A stretch of DNA of 64,000 nucleotides from Isoetes taiwanensis. Taxonomy: Eukaryota > Streptophyta > Lycopodiopsida > Isoetales > Isoetaceae. The stretch lies in contig JAJEKV010000021.1 in NCBI GenBank assembly GCA_021234155.1, forward strand, positions 17,533,710-17,597,709. The letters are read 5' to 3'. The translations under genes were made by a program, and so were the position numbers. The stretch's first letter is position 1. Every line of letters starts with the position of its first letter. This document shows positions 22,974 to 34,226 of the stretch, piece by piece. The notes under the pieces were generated by a model. That model saw only the letters and a program-made list of their open reading frames with translations, was not told the origin of the DNA and ran no database searches.

Positions 22974-24500
22974 GTAAAAAAGCCTAAAATATCATCAAAA
23001 TCTTTTGCCTTTCCTAAATCCTTGCGAAACACAAACCATCTGTAGCTCAAGTACTATTTTAGCAGATTCACAAGTAGCGCTAACCACCAGTTCTGCATGG
23101 GTCCAAAATGATCTTGTCCAGCATAAATCCGGCACAGACCTGCTGGATGGGTCCAGAATGATTTTGTCCCGCATGCATGAGCTCGAGCTTTGTGCAGTGG
23201 ATACTTGGATCCGGCCGCCATCTGTAGCTCCAGTACCACTTTAGTAGATTCACATTCCGGCATAAATCCGGCACATCACATGTGCTTAACTGAGCTCGCG
23301 TTTTGTGCAGTGGACACTCGTATCCTCAGAACTATATACCAAAGAGATTTTGAAATTAACAATATACTGAGAAGAAAGAAGGTTCAATATGCTGTCCAGT
23401 GTTGCAACCCCAAAACTGATATCGCCTGCCCAAAACTAACATCGCCTACCCAAACTGCGTGCATAAAACTTGAGGTTAGGAAAAAACCTGTAACCGAATA
23501 AATCATCTAACCCACCGCTCTATTCCTGTGAAACTAGTCTAACTCCTCACGAATTTTCAGAAAGAAGCTACATACAGGAGTTGTTCAGCCAGATGTATGA
23601 TCATCACACCCTAAGAATCACACTTCCAGGAATTTTTTGATCCTAGATGCACAGCCCATGCCTGGAGACTAAAGCCTGGATCTGCACTGGTTCTTAAATT
23701 CAGTATACTCAAATTCTTCCAGCAAACCTGCAGGCAAATCCGCTGCTTCAAATATGCTGCAAATCCGCCCTAAAATGCTATCCACGAAGCTTGCATGTTC
23801 AGCCTCTAAAATAAAAAGAGGGCTTTTGTTGTGAGCCCTTGGATGTTGGACTATTGAAAAAAAAAGGTAAATCAACGACTATGAAATGGTGCACTCTAGA
23901 TGTATGCATTAGTACATCCATTCGAATACGCCATGAAATCTTAGGAAAACCTTTGTGAAAAGCATATAAAAACACAAAGAAAACCCCCTGTTATTATGCT
24001 ACATATTCGAGTTCAAGTACCATTATTATTTATTATTTGACTTGTATTCTTTCTAGAGTACTTAAAATTGACTATCTCTGTCTATGCGCGCATAGACAAA
24101 CCGCTATTCAAAAAGGTTCCGCTTGACGCTTAAAAACGAAATTGGCCTTGTTTAATGCAAATGTGATGATTACATTTTCATGAGCTTATATCTCTCCTGC
24201 GTATTTGAACTAATGTGTCTCTCTCTATGCGCGCATAGGCTATGTGTAGTGTATTTTGCAATCTTGTATCATAAAAGCCCATTTTTTGTTCTACTTTGAC
24301 CACAATATTTACACGCGCTCCAAAAATGGTTCTTTTCATAAGGAGCTCATTGTAAAGGTGAAAGAAATATTTTGCACTGAGGAGGTTGTCAAGTTGGAGC
24401 ACTTCATCCAACTAATTAATGACTTCCTATTTGCTCAAGTCTATCTAAGGGATCGTTGTTTACACATATGTGCTTTGAGAGATATAGGTGGGGGATGAGT
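22974..24500. other. intergenic; local and dispersed repeats
   Basis: 23040-23330 holds degenerate repeats sharing GGGTCCARAATGAT.TTGTCC, CATAAATCCGGCACA and TTTGTGCAGTGGA. 23880-24010 is copy 2 of the ACCCCCTGTTATTATGCTA repeat family. CTATGCGCGCATAG is present at 24082 and 24225. No gene was recognised. Confidence 0.5.
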
Positions 24501-25289
24501 ACATGTATCTACCACTTGGGTAATATAGTGCTTTGACTAAACTCCAATTGTTTGTCTTTTTTCTGAAATGAGAAATGACACCGTGCACTGAGGAACTGAC
24601 ATTTTAGTAGCAAAGGAACTCACCTGTATTGGAATATATAATGGAACGCACTTTAGGGTCTACAAATCGTTCCTTCCTGAGGCGGTATCTGATTCAATTA
24701 TATGTACCTATCTTCGGATGAGTTATCTCACATTCTTGATAATCGCGAGACGTCGTGGGCAGTTCGAAGCAATGACTCGCCCATACATTTCACTTTTGCC
24801 CCAGCTAAGATGTTATCTGTCAGAGAAGTAAACATATCACTGGAGCATCCAACAAGGTACAACGTTAGGTCCTTGGTGATGTGCGCCATCTGGAGATGCA
24901 TGTTCAAAATTCCATCATGAACTAAAATACATCAATGAGCCAAGAAAAGATTTTGTGTTTTGCATTTCTGTACCTATTTTTTGTTGATGTGCTTAACTAT
25001 TTGTAATGGTGACATTTTGAGCATAAGTTTTGGATCTTTCTTTCCAAATTTCCAGCTTTAGAGATAGATTTAATTGCCTCGCACATTCCTTATAAAGCGT
25101 TGTTTTTCTATTGAAATCCGTAAATGCAAAGTTGTTACATTGATGATACTATCATTAGAAAATTTCAATAACAAAAATAATTACAAAAGAAAATATGGAC
25201 CATTCTTGCCGAAGTTGCACATATGGACGTTAAAGTTCGGGTAAAAACGCATCCCAAAACATTACCCCGGCAATGCCGGGCACACGTTT
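24501..25289. other. no gene seen
   Basis: Short open frames without recognisable domains. No repeats were noted. Confidence 0.5.
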
Positions 25290-25500
25290 ACTATTATACC
25301 ATATATATGATATATATGAGCTTTATATTGTAATATCTACTTTAACATTATATATGCTATGTGACATATGTCATTATATAGACTATATGACACATATTTA
25401 ACTTATGCCTTATGAGATGTGACATTATATATATCATGTGACATATATCTGATTTATGACATATGAGATATATATCATATATGTCATTATATATATGCAA
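25290..25500. repeat. AT-rich ATATAT/GACATAT satellite-like tract
   Basis: Irregular repetition of TATATATCATATATGTCATT and TGTGACATAT units over about 210 bp. Confidence 0.7.
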
Positions 25501-25639
25501 GCTTCTGAGCTCCCCATCTAAACGCTACAACAGGAAGGGGGATTAGCATGAGCCATAGAGTTAGAAGGTTATTATTGGTGATTTTTGAGGTAAAAATAGC
25601 ATTTTGCAGTTAATAGCAACAGATATGTGTCAGTTAGTT

Positions 25640-26081
25640 CTATCTTGCTAAATTTGCTGCTATGACTGACTCTATGAATGACATTAATTCATTTTAGCTA
25701 AGTTGACTCTATAGGTGACACTATGTTTGATGATTTGGATGATTTATATTGACCTTTCATCTTTATCATCGGTTACAATCATACATGCCAACTGACTCTA
25801 CTGCTGATGTTACGTCTGAAGATATGCGTGACTCTAATGCTGATGCTAAAACTCTTAGTTTGAGTCTATATGTGACTCTCATGTGGATCTTTAATTCTGC
25901 CTCTATGCTTGACACTAAGAATGACTCTATGTCTGAAACTATTATTGATCCTAAGTCTGACTCTATTATTGACTCTACATTTGATGCTGCTACTGACTCC
26001 ACATCTAACTCTATGTCTAATGCTACCATTGACTCATATAGAATAAGCTCTATTACTCATATCACTAGTACAAAAATATAA
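25640..26081 (+). repeat. degenerate GACTCTA-type tandem tract
   Basis: TGACTCTA-like words recur every 12-30 bp from about 25665 to 26035. They produce an open frame (25749-26081) rich in Asp, Ser, Thr and Met ('NDSMSETIIDPKSDSIIDST'). The composition comes from the simple repeat, so I do not call it a gene. Confidence 0.6.
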
Positions 26082-26662
26082 TATAAATTGCAAAAAAAGA
26101 CGGAGCACATTTGAGCATATATGTGTCATTTATGCTTCGCCTTGGTTATGCCATTTATACCTAGTGATGTATTGGTATATCAAATGATCTTTGAATCTAT
26201 GCATGACTCTAATGACATATTTAACAAAATTTGGACTTACTCAAATCTAATAGATATTCTTCAAGAATGCCATGATAAGATTATATATATCCTATATTGA
26301 CCACTAGAAACCAAGGCCAGAGGATTCAAACCTCCAAGCCATAACGGCCTCACCAGAGCCCTAAACATTTTGGTGCCAGTGCTGCTTCTTGTCTCATATC
26401 TTGCAATTGGAGCATATCATATATCCTATTATGCACCGATAAAGTAATTCAAATGGCGTAAATCCTATAGCCAACTTGTAAGTACACCTAAGACTCCATA
26501 AGGCACCTATCAAGGCTTCATACCAATTTATGTAGAATGAGCGAATGTGTGTGCATATGAATATCTGTCAGTTTCGGCTTCTCTCTTATATGATTCAAGA
26601 TTGGTAGAATGCAAAACTGTAATATACAGAACACATTGTTGATGGAGTCATCATGTTATTGA
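26082..26662. other. no gene seen
   Basis: Non-coding. A GAGGATTCAAACCTCC hairpin near 26315 resembles a tRNA T arm but has no cloverleaf around it. Confidence 0.45.
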
Positions 26663-27169
26663 TTAAATAGATATTGGTTTAGAGTTCATCATTGTAGGTC
26701 CATTCTCTGTGTTTACTTCCAAAAGGTTGGTGTTAAAAACAAAATACATCACAAGAGAAACTACACTGCACATTCTATAGCAAAATGAAATCCGCATTGA
26801 ACCGTCCTTTTTCTTATCTAGAATCACAGGAGCACTATAAAGGGATTTGCTAGGCCTCACAAATCCTTTGACTAACAACTCACGGACTTGCTTCTTTATC
26901 TCCTCGTGTTCCAATATGGACAATCTATATGGACTACAAAACGTAGGTTTGGATCCAGGCTCTATATCAATCTCATGTTCAATCTCCCTACTAGGTGGAG
27001 CCCCTTTAGATAGTTCCTCAGGGAACACATTCTGAAATTCATACAACAGATCTTGCCATGCAAATGCACAATTTGAATTGATCAACTCAGAAGAAATACA
27101 TCTAGCAATGTAGTCAATCTTTTTGAACAGAAATCTGCACATCAATTGATGCAAAGTTGAGATGAATAA
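26663..27169 (-). mobile_element. Ty3/gypsy pol fragment
   Basis: Minus-strand frame with the N-terminal part of a gypsy reverse transcriptase: 'EHEIDIEPGSKPTFCSPYRL', then 'VKGFVRPSKSLYSAPVIL' and 'KKKDGSMR'. After this the normal 'CVDYRALN' is replaced by an unrelated 'SFCYRM', and the polymerase catalytic region is absent. The left TIR of the 7-kb transposon begins immediately after it (27170), so the transposon may have landed in this old retroelement. It is not functional. Confidence 0.8.
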
Positions 27170-27198
27170 GGGTCTAAGTTAGATATTGGGGTACAAAA
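27170..27198 (+). repeat. left terminal inverted repeat
   Basis: 29 bp, beginning GGGTCTAAGTTAGATATTGG, identical to the inverted right end. ATAA directly precedes it. Confidence 0.95.
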
Positions 27199-27462
27199 AA
27201 GCGCGAGAAGCGGAAGCGGAGAAAGCACGCTAAGCAGCGCCCGACGCACCTTTTCGATTTCCGCGCGCCTTTTCGGCGAACAATGATTTTGATTGTCGAA
27301 GGTGTAATTATTCGCGCCCATTGTTACTGATTGAATTGTACAGACCAATTTGCTCCCCGATTGCACTTCGATTGCATTTTGCAAATTGAAGCATCCTCTT
27401 CAAGGCGCTTGCTCCGACTTCTTTGTTTCTTGTTGCTTTTTTTTAAAGTATCTTCTTTTCTC

Positions 27463-30372
27463 ATGGCTTGTGAAGGAATCATCCCACAGCAAAAGCTGAA
27501 ATGGCTGGCGGAAAATGTCACTGCAGATGACTGGAACAGTGTTTGGTCTGAGCCAATGGTTTCAGGCAAAATCAAAATCTACTTTGTTCGCCCTCATTTG
27601 AAGCGAAAATTGGACGGCTTGATCGATTTCTTATATGGAGATGGAGGTGTCCCGAATAATGAATTGAGGAAGCTAGTAGCATTATCATTTGCATGGGAAA
27701 ACTGTAGTCGGGCAGAGCATAACCCTAAGGCTCATCGGGTTGATTGGGATGCTTACAAGAAACAGGTCAATGTTTGGTCCAGGAGAAAAAGGGATGACAT
27801 TGATATTAAAAAAGAAGATGTTAAAGGGATCAAAACTACAGTTCCTTCATGCCAGAGTACACCTCTAGCTTCAGGCAGATCAACACCTCAACTTGAATTT
27901 AAGGGGAAAGCAGGTCAGTCTTCTGAGTTTTCTGTTTCCAATTTAAGTTTCAATATTTCTTTGATTGAAGAGGAGGTTAGTAAGTTGGAAACAGATTTAG
28001 ACAAATGTACAACTGATCTGGTTAGTACCATTGAGGTAGATAGGAACTCTTTAGCAAGGGAAGAGAGGATGATTGAGCATGGAAGGAACGAGATAGCAAG
28101 AATGGAGAATGAGTTGTCTGCTTTGAATGCCAAAGCAGACAAGAATGATGGAGACTTGAAGCAGATGGAAGAGTTAAAGCAAAAAATAAGTGGTGAAATA
28201 TATTTTTGCTCTAAACTGGAAGCTTGCCTTCCAAAGGTTAGTGTTGAAGCATTACAGGAGAAGGAAAAGAAGGAAAGATTAATAACTTCACTGTAATTCA
28301 GATTATAGGAAAGCAGGAACTACTTAGAAGCTGGTAGACAATTGATGGACTCAGATATATCAAAAATGTCTATCATAACTATGAAAAGCAGGTTGCCTGG
28401 TTTCATGGAAGATGCATGTGCTGCATGTGGATTGGTCTTCAATCCAAAATATAAATTGAGTATGGCATTACCATGTGAACATGTCTATCACTTGGCATGC
28501 TGCATGCTTTTGTATGAAAAAAAGACATGCTTCAGGTGTTTGAAGGAAGTTCCCAGGGAAGTTTTTGTGGAACTTGGTCTAGAGGTTGCAGGTGAAGAAG
28601 ACTTGCAGATTCAGGCAGGCAGTGCATTTGAGGTAGGCACTACTAGTGCATGTGCTTCACCTGATAAGTTTTCCAATGTTGTCACACCTGTGGCTTCACC
28701 TGCTTTATTATTTAATAAAGCACATGTGGCACCTGTGGCTTCACCTGCTTCTGAGTCACCAAAAAATGTTAGTTCTACTGCATTAGCTCAAGTGTCACCA
28801 AGTCCAGTAAGGAAAGCTGTAGAAGCTTTGCAAAAGGTAAGACTTTGATATTTCTTATTTGTGTTTTAATTAATTTAATCTCATATAAATTGATTTGTGT
28901 TCCAAGCAGCAAAGTTCTGTAATTCAGCTTAGTAAGGGGCCAGCAAAAAAAAGGATAAAACGTTCACCTGTTGTTGAGAGCAGTTCAGAAGAATATTATG
29001 AACAACCTGTACAAAAGGTTCTTGCAATTGGCATAAAGACCAGGTTGAGGAGTGCAACTGCAGGAGAATGTTCTACTGCTACAAATGTAGATGTTCACGT
29101 AAGCAGTGATGAAGAACAAGCAAATGAAGATGATGTTGATGCTGAAGTTGCTGAAGATGCTGTTGAGAAAGGTAAGGGTAAGGGTGAAGCAGCAGTTGAA
29201 ATGGAGGTAGCAACAACAAAAGTCAAAAAGAAGATTGGGAAACCCTCAAAGAAGCTGCCACCTCAAGCACCAAAGCAAATAGGTGATCAAGTTGATATTA
29301 TTCTGAAAATGTTAAATGGTAGTTCAGGTTCTGTTTCTCAGTATATCAAGTCATTGAGTTAGTTTCAGAACATAACATATTGTAGTGTATGTGAAATACT
29401 GTTTTAATTGTTTTATGTTGTTTGAGAACATTGTTTGAATATTGTAATTCTGTTTTCTTTAATTAATGACTTCTTTTAATTCATGTTTAAGTCATGTTGA
29501 TGTTTAAGTTTCTTTTTTTTATGAATGTTGCAGAGGATTTAGAAAAGAAAAAACTTGTCATCTTAGACATTAATGGAGTTTTGGTCAACACCTTCCAAAA
29601 AAGAGCAAGAGTAAAGATTCCACCATGGCTCAAGAAGTATTACACAGCAGGGAAGGTGGTTATTTGCAGACCTTTTCTACAAGAGTTCTTGGATTTCTGT
29701 TTTGAAAGATTTGAAATTGGGATTTGGTCTAGCACGATGAAGCACAACATCATACAAATCCTTAACAGTATTCTTCCAGCACACTACATTGCTAAATTCA
29801 AATTCATTTGGGGTCAGAATGAATGTGAGGTGCTGCCTTTTATGTTTCCAGGCAGTGCAACCAAACCAGTATTTATGAAGCCAATTGTCAAAGTTTACAC
29901 AGCTTCTAATGATGTACAGGATGTTGTACTTGTGGATGACTCTTTGTACAAGACTTTCTTGTCCCCACCAGACACATGCTTAATAGTTGAGAGCTTTGAC
30001 AATGAGGAAAATGATAAGGTATTCAACTACATAAAAGCATGTTTGCACACTTGGCTTCATTCAAAGAATCCTCAAAACTGGTTGCACCAGCAGCTTCATG
30101 TTGATGTGGTCAAGGAAGTAGACATCAACATACTCAAACTTGTTGTTGACCACTTGAAAGAACTTGCAAGATGGAAAGTAGCAATTGAGGGAAGTATGCA
30201 ATTGGTGAAATCTATTGTTGGTGTTGCAGCTGATATTGTTGTAAATAAACATGATGAACCTGCAAGAGAAGAAACAGCACACATTGAAGATACCGATAAA
30301 CAGGAGGAAACTGCAAGAGAAGAAATAGCACAAGATCAGACCCACATTGAAGATACTGACTTTGAGATGTAA
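27463..30372 (+). CDS. transposon-borne RING-H2 / FCP1-like phosphatase fusion protein (four exons)
   Basis: Proposed exons are 27463-28236, 28309-28836, 28910-29357 and 29534-30372. All boundaries are GT-AG (donors GTTAGT, GTAAGA, GTTAGT; acceptors TTATAG, AAGCAG, TTGCAG). The phases match and the total, 2,589 nt, is a multiple of three: 862 residues. The start is ATGGCT at 27463; an in-frame ATG also exists at 27331. Order: an unrecognised N-terminal domain (1-110); Ser/Thr linker; coiled coil (about 165-255); RING-H2 finger with Cys295/298, Cys314, His316, His319, Cys322, Cys332/335; an acidic/basic low-complexity linker (about 340-580); and an FCP1/NIF HAD phosphatase domain (about 585-790) with 'LVILDINGVLV', 'RPFLQEFLDFCFERF', 'GIWSS' and 'VLVDDS'. 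The second catalytic Asp of DxDxT is Asn (DINGV), as in some plant SCP-like relatives, so phosphatase activity is uncertain. Family knowledge suggests ubiquitin-ligase-type and phosphoprotein-phosphatase-type modules; any role in transposition is inference. Confidence 0.75.
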
Positions 30373-30817
30373 ATTAAGAACTTCATTTAACTTAAGATGT
30401 AACTTAAGATATAACAGCTGTTTCTTTGTGAAGACTGGATATGAGTACATAGCTGTACACTTTTGTAACGGAACGGATATCAATGTAAATTCAAGGTTTC
30501 ATGCATTTACCTACACTTGTGCAGATCATCATTTGTAAACTTTGTTCATTTCTAAACTTGCAATCTGTTTTCCATGTCCATCAAGCCTGTTTTCCAGAAG
30601 TTCATCAAGTCTGTAATAGTTAACTGAAAACAGAAAGCATGTAAGCAGACAAAGCATAAGTATGAAAAGCAAACCTAGCAGCTTTTCTTTTAAAGCTGTG
30701 AGGACAAGGAACATTTGTGCAGCAAAGAATTTGTTAGTTTTCATTGATAACGAATTATAAAGAGTATAAGAAAGAATATGGCAGGAAAGAGCCAGTGTAC
30801 ATCTAAAAACTCAACTT

Positions 30818-33800
30818 CTACTTCTTCGAAGCAAAAGCAGAAAAAATGGGCAGCAGAATTAGCACTCTACGAAGGGATGCCATAACTTTTTGGCATGTCT
30901 CTTCACTCATCTTGAAACTGTTGTTACCAAGATTCTCCATATCAAACTTCACCTGTCTAACAAGGTGGCTATACAAACTAGCAACTGGCTTATCCAATAG
31001 CAACTCAAATTAGAGTTCATCTGTTTGCTTGTAGTAATGGCCAGAAACTATAACTTCTTCTACACCAAATGCAGTACCCCAAGCATCTTCATATGTATCT
31101 AACAATGTTTGTTTAGTCTCTGTACACCTAAGAACATAAAAGTCAACTCCCTCATCATCTTCTGGATGTACATTTACAGCAAAGTTATCTCCAACTTCTA
31201 GAAGAGAACTAAGGTAATCTTCTTCTTCATCTTCTTCTTCTTCTTCATCTTCTTCTTCTTCCCCCCTGACTAATTGCTGTGGATGTTTCTCCAGCAACAG
31301 AATTCATCTTTGGTTTCAGTTTTGCTGTGCGCCATGCCCCCAAACGTGCTTTGTTCGTGCAATCATCCCTTTTACCATGAAAGCAATAGGAACAATAGCA
31401 AGAGAGGCACCTGTAAGCAACTTTTGCAGGGTTCTTTTTGTCACATGGTCTGATGCAATGAAGTTTAGAGCTCCCACATAGTGTTCTCCACTCCTTCCTT
31501 TCAGATTTGTCTACACTTTGGGGATCAATATGCCAAAAGAACCACGCAATATAAAAAACAGATTCATGCAACTTCAAATCTAAGAAAAATCTAAGAAAAA
31601 CAAGAATTTACCTTCTTATATGATGAGGGTGCGGTGGATTGTTCATCATGTACCGGTTCATGAAATCCACAATGTCTTTGGCACGCTCCATTTTCAGACC
31701 TCATACTTCAATTGCTCTCTTGCCAAAATCCTTTTCAATATTGCACCTTGTCCATCATGTTCTCCTTTGCCATGAGAACGGCAAAGAAATTCCACTCATA
31801 CTCAATTCCTTCACTACACACATAGTCCCTTCCTAAATACCGAGAAAGGCCTTGCTCCTTTAAACTGGGATGTGCAACCATCACTCCAAAAATATGTTTC
31901 TTGTACTCAATGTTACGTGCTCTAAGCGGTCGGCATGTACTTTCAAACAATGTTGTACAAACTTCGGTGCTATGCTCCCTGTCATCTGAAATATAAAAGT
32001 GCACTTCCTTTATAATTCTCCTCACGATTAGTTTGATGGTCTCGACTTGTCTTCTTCTTTCTTTTCAGCTTATCCCGCTCTGCTTCTCTTTGCTCTGCCT
32101 CTTTAAGTTCCATCTCCTCTATCTCGGCTTGGGTTGCATGTCTATATGTGATATGAACCGAATTGAGGCCCGTCCAGGTGTGCATTGGCAAGATTGTGCC
32201 TCCCTCGAATTTTAAAACGTAATTTTCAGCAAAGTCAATTCTGAGAGACAATTGCATCTTCAGAAAGGTATCCAAACATGTCTGAATTGCTTTACCGCCG
32301 GTGTGCCACATAATTGTTTGTGACAAATTGTACCATTGTCTTGGAGGCATGCTTCATGGCAAGCGGAACTTCGTTCTTGTATGCAAGTCTTGTTACTTTT
32401 CTTTGGTTTCCTCCCTCCCATTTTTCTTGGTAGTCTCCTTCATGTCCTTCATGTATCCAACTTCTTCGATTTCGGACCATGAACATTTAAATGGGTTTGC
32501 GGTTTGTTTTAAAAGCATGTTACACGAGCACAATTTAATTAAGCCAAAGCGAGAATACCTTTTCAAACTGTTTCCACTCCACCTTGTCGGTTTCCATCTT
32601 CTCCTTAGGACAAAAAGCAAAACATTTATAACACCACAATTAAAGTTCTTGGAAAGCAAAGAATATCTTTAAACATCATAACATTGAAGAGACAAACTTA
32701 AGAGTACCTTTTCAGCCCACAATCTTTGCATGCCAACCGCAGACATTGATGTTTGTGCCATTCTTCATCTTCTTCTTTAGAGCGGACCATTTGCCTCAAA
32801 AATCACTAGTGGATTTATAAACATGGTTCTTGGCACTGAAGTTACCATCACCACAAACAAAGACAATTCTGGGTTGCATTCTTTGTGCACCCCATTTGGA
32901 TCTGTTCTGATTTTGTTGAGTGCTTGCATCACATACTCAAAGTGCATGTGATATTGGCAGCAACAGGTCTCTCTTTCTTTTAAACGCCTCACAAAAGATG
33001 GTTTCAGCAATTCAAATGTGCGCTGTGAAATCTTCATTTCATTGAATTCCTTTTTGAAGGCCATGTAAAATTGCAACTATAAACAAAGCAGAAATACAGA
33101 GTTCCAAAAAAAAAATTAAAAGCAGCAATCTAGTAAAGCAGAACAAGCGGTAAAACATATAAAGCATAATAATTACCTGAGAAATTTCAAGCAGTTGTAT
33201 TGGATGATCAATTCTTTCACCATCTTTTGTAACAAACTTTCTCACATGCTTCCTGTATGGTGAAACTCTTGTGTTTTCTGTCCAGAACTTGTAAACAGAA
33301 TTCTTAACCTCATCAATTATTGCATCTGATCTCTTTTTCCTTGAAAACGTTGACCACGGACCACATTCTTGTTCTGCCATTACTCTTCTTCTGGTTGCTG
33401 CAATAACAGATTTTCTTGATACATGAAGGAGGTGTGCAACTGCAGACTGGTTGGTTTTGTTTGCTGTTGAAGATACCATTTGCAATGTGGATTTTCTTGC
33501 TTGCATTATATCTGTCTTCCTTAGTTTCTTTTGTTGATTGAGTGTCTCTTGAACATTTCTAATGACATTCTTCATGATCTTGCTTTGATCATGATCAACA
33601 AAATCCACCTCCAGTGGCAATTTCTTCTTCACTCTCTTCACAAATCTATGCACCACCAGTGCCTTATCCCCTTCTTTCAAAGGCTTTGTGATATTATTGA
33701 AATAATCGTCCAAACTCTTGGACAATTCTTGAAGCCTTCTCGCACTCAAGCCGCTGTCAACTTTAGGCTGGATATTTTCTTTCTCCCTCTCCCTATCTCT

Positions 33801-33896
33801 TTTTCGTTGTCTAGATTGCCTTCTTCTCTCGGCTTGAATTTCCCGAAAAATTTGAAGTCGCTTTTCTTCATCTAAATCTGATGCTGATTGATCCAT
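30818..33896 (-). pseudogene. DDE-type transposase gene, spliced and frameshifted
   Basis: Start MDQSASDLDEEKRLQ at 33896. Exon 1 ends at 33177 (...LLEISQ|GTAATT), and exon 2 starts at 33076 (TTTATAG|LQFYMAF); the intron is 100 bp. Downstream pieces include 'KERETCCCQYHMHFEYV', 'CLRLACKDCGLKR' (about 32710-32760, another frame), a small exon 'EKMETDKVEWKQFEK' (about 32562-32615), 'LRIDFAENYVLKFEGG', 'VHFYISDDREHS', a frameshifted 'FWSDGCTSQFKGARPFS', a frameshifted 'SHGKGEHDGQGA', 'RAKDIVDFMNRYMM', a Cys-rich domain with 'NKARLGAWRTAKLKP', and a C-terminal 'DFYVLRC...VIVSGHYYKQ' plus 'VYSHLVRQVKF'-like segment. The DFAENY, SDG and HGKG..DG blocks are those of eukaryotic cut-and-paste DDE transposases. 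Frame changes near 31880, 31775, 31700 and 31275 mean no full protein can be made. A CTTCTT microsatellite (31216-31263) encodes a Glu-rich run. Confidence 0.85.
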
Positions 33897-34193
33897 TTAG
33901 AATCGTGTTGTACAGAGAATTGTGTTGTACAGAGAAACCGTGCTGCACAAAGAAAATTCTGTTCAGGGGTACAACACCGAATCATGCTTCCCGCTATAGC
34001 CAAATCCTATTAACTCTCCACGCCATCTCACAACAACCCCGCCAAATTGATTCTGTACCGAATTTGATTTTGCGGGTAGCCATGTCATCGATCCGGAAGC
34101 AATTTGCTAAAAACGGATCATCGCGTTCCCGCTCTCCAAGCACCTCCAAGCACAGCGGACCAAGCACGAAAAGAAGCGCGTCCGGACGGGTGC

Positions 34194-34222
34194 TTTTGTA
34201 CCCCAATATCTAACTTAGACCC
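34194..34222 (-). repeat. right terminal inverted repeat
   Basis: 29 bp, exact inverse of the left end (ends ...CCAATATCTAACTTAGACCC). ATAA follows at 34223-34226. Confidence 0.95.
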
Positions 34223-34226
34223 ATAA

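Larger units (their letters stand above)
27170..34222. mobile_element. 7,053-bp TIR DNA transposon carrying a RING-FCP1 phosphatase gene
   Basis: The left end GGGTCTAAGTTAGATATTGG (27170) and the right end (reverse complement, finishing at 34222) are identical over 29 bp. They are flanked by a 4-bp duplication ATAA (27166-27169 and 34223-34226). Inside are two convergent genes. A plus-strand four-exon gene (27463-30372) encodes a RING-H2 plus FCP1-phosphatase protein. A minus-strand multi-exon transposase (33896-30818) has a frameshifted reading frame. The stop codons are about 446 bp apart, and each start lies about 0.3 kb inside a TIR, a layout expected for TIR-proximal promoters. Four-bp target duplications are known for Sola, Ginger and Chapaev-type elements. 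The transposase motifs do not let me name the superfamily with certainty. Confidence 0.93.

Noticed and set aside
28342-28848. Independent small RING-finger gene
   Set aside because: Coding text extends upstream of its first ATG to a good acceptor at 28308 in the same frame as the preceding exon, so a spliced fusion fits better.
30061-30483. 140-residue minus-strand frame opposite the FCP1 exon
   Set aside because: It is antisense to a well-supported phosphatase domain and has low-complexity Phe/Leu/Cys content.
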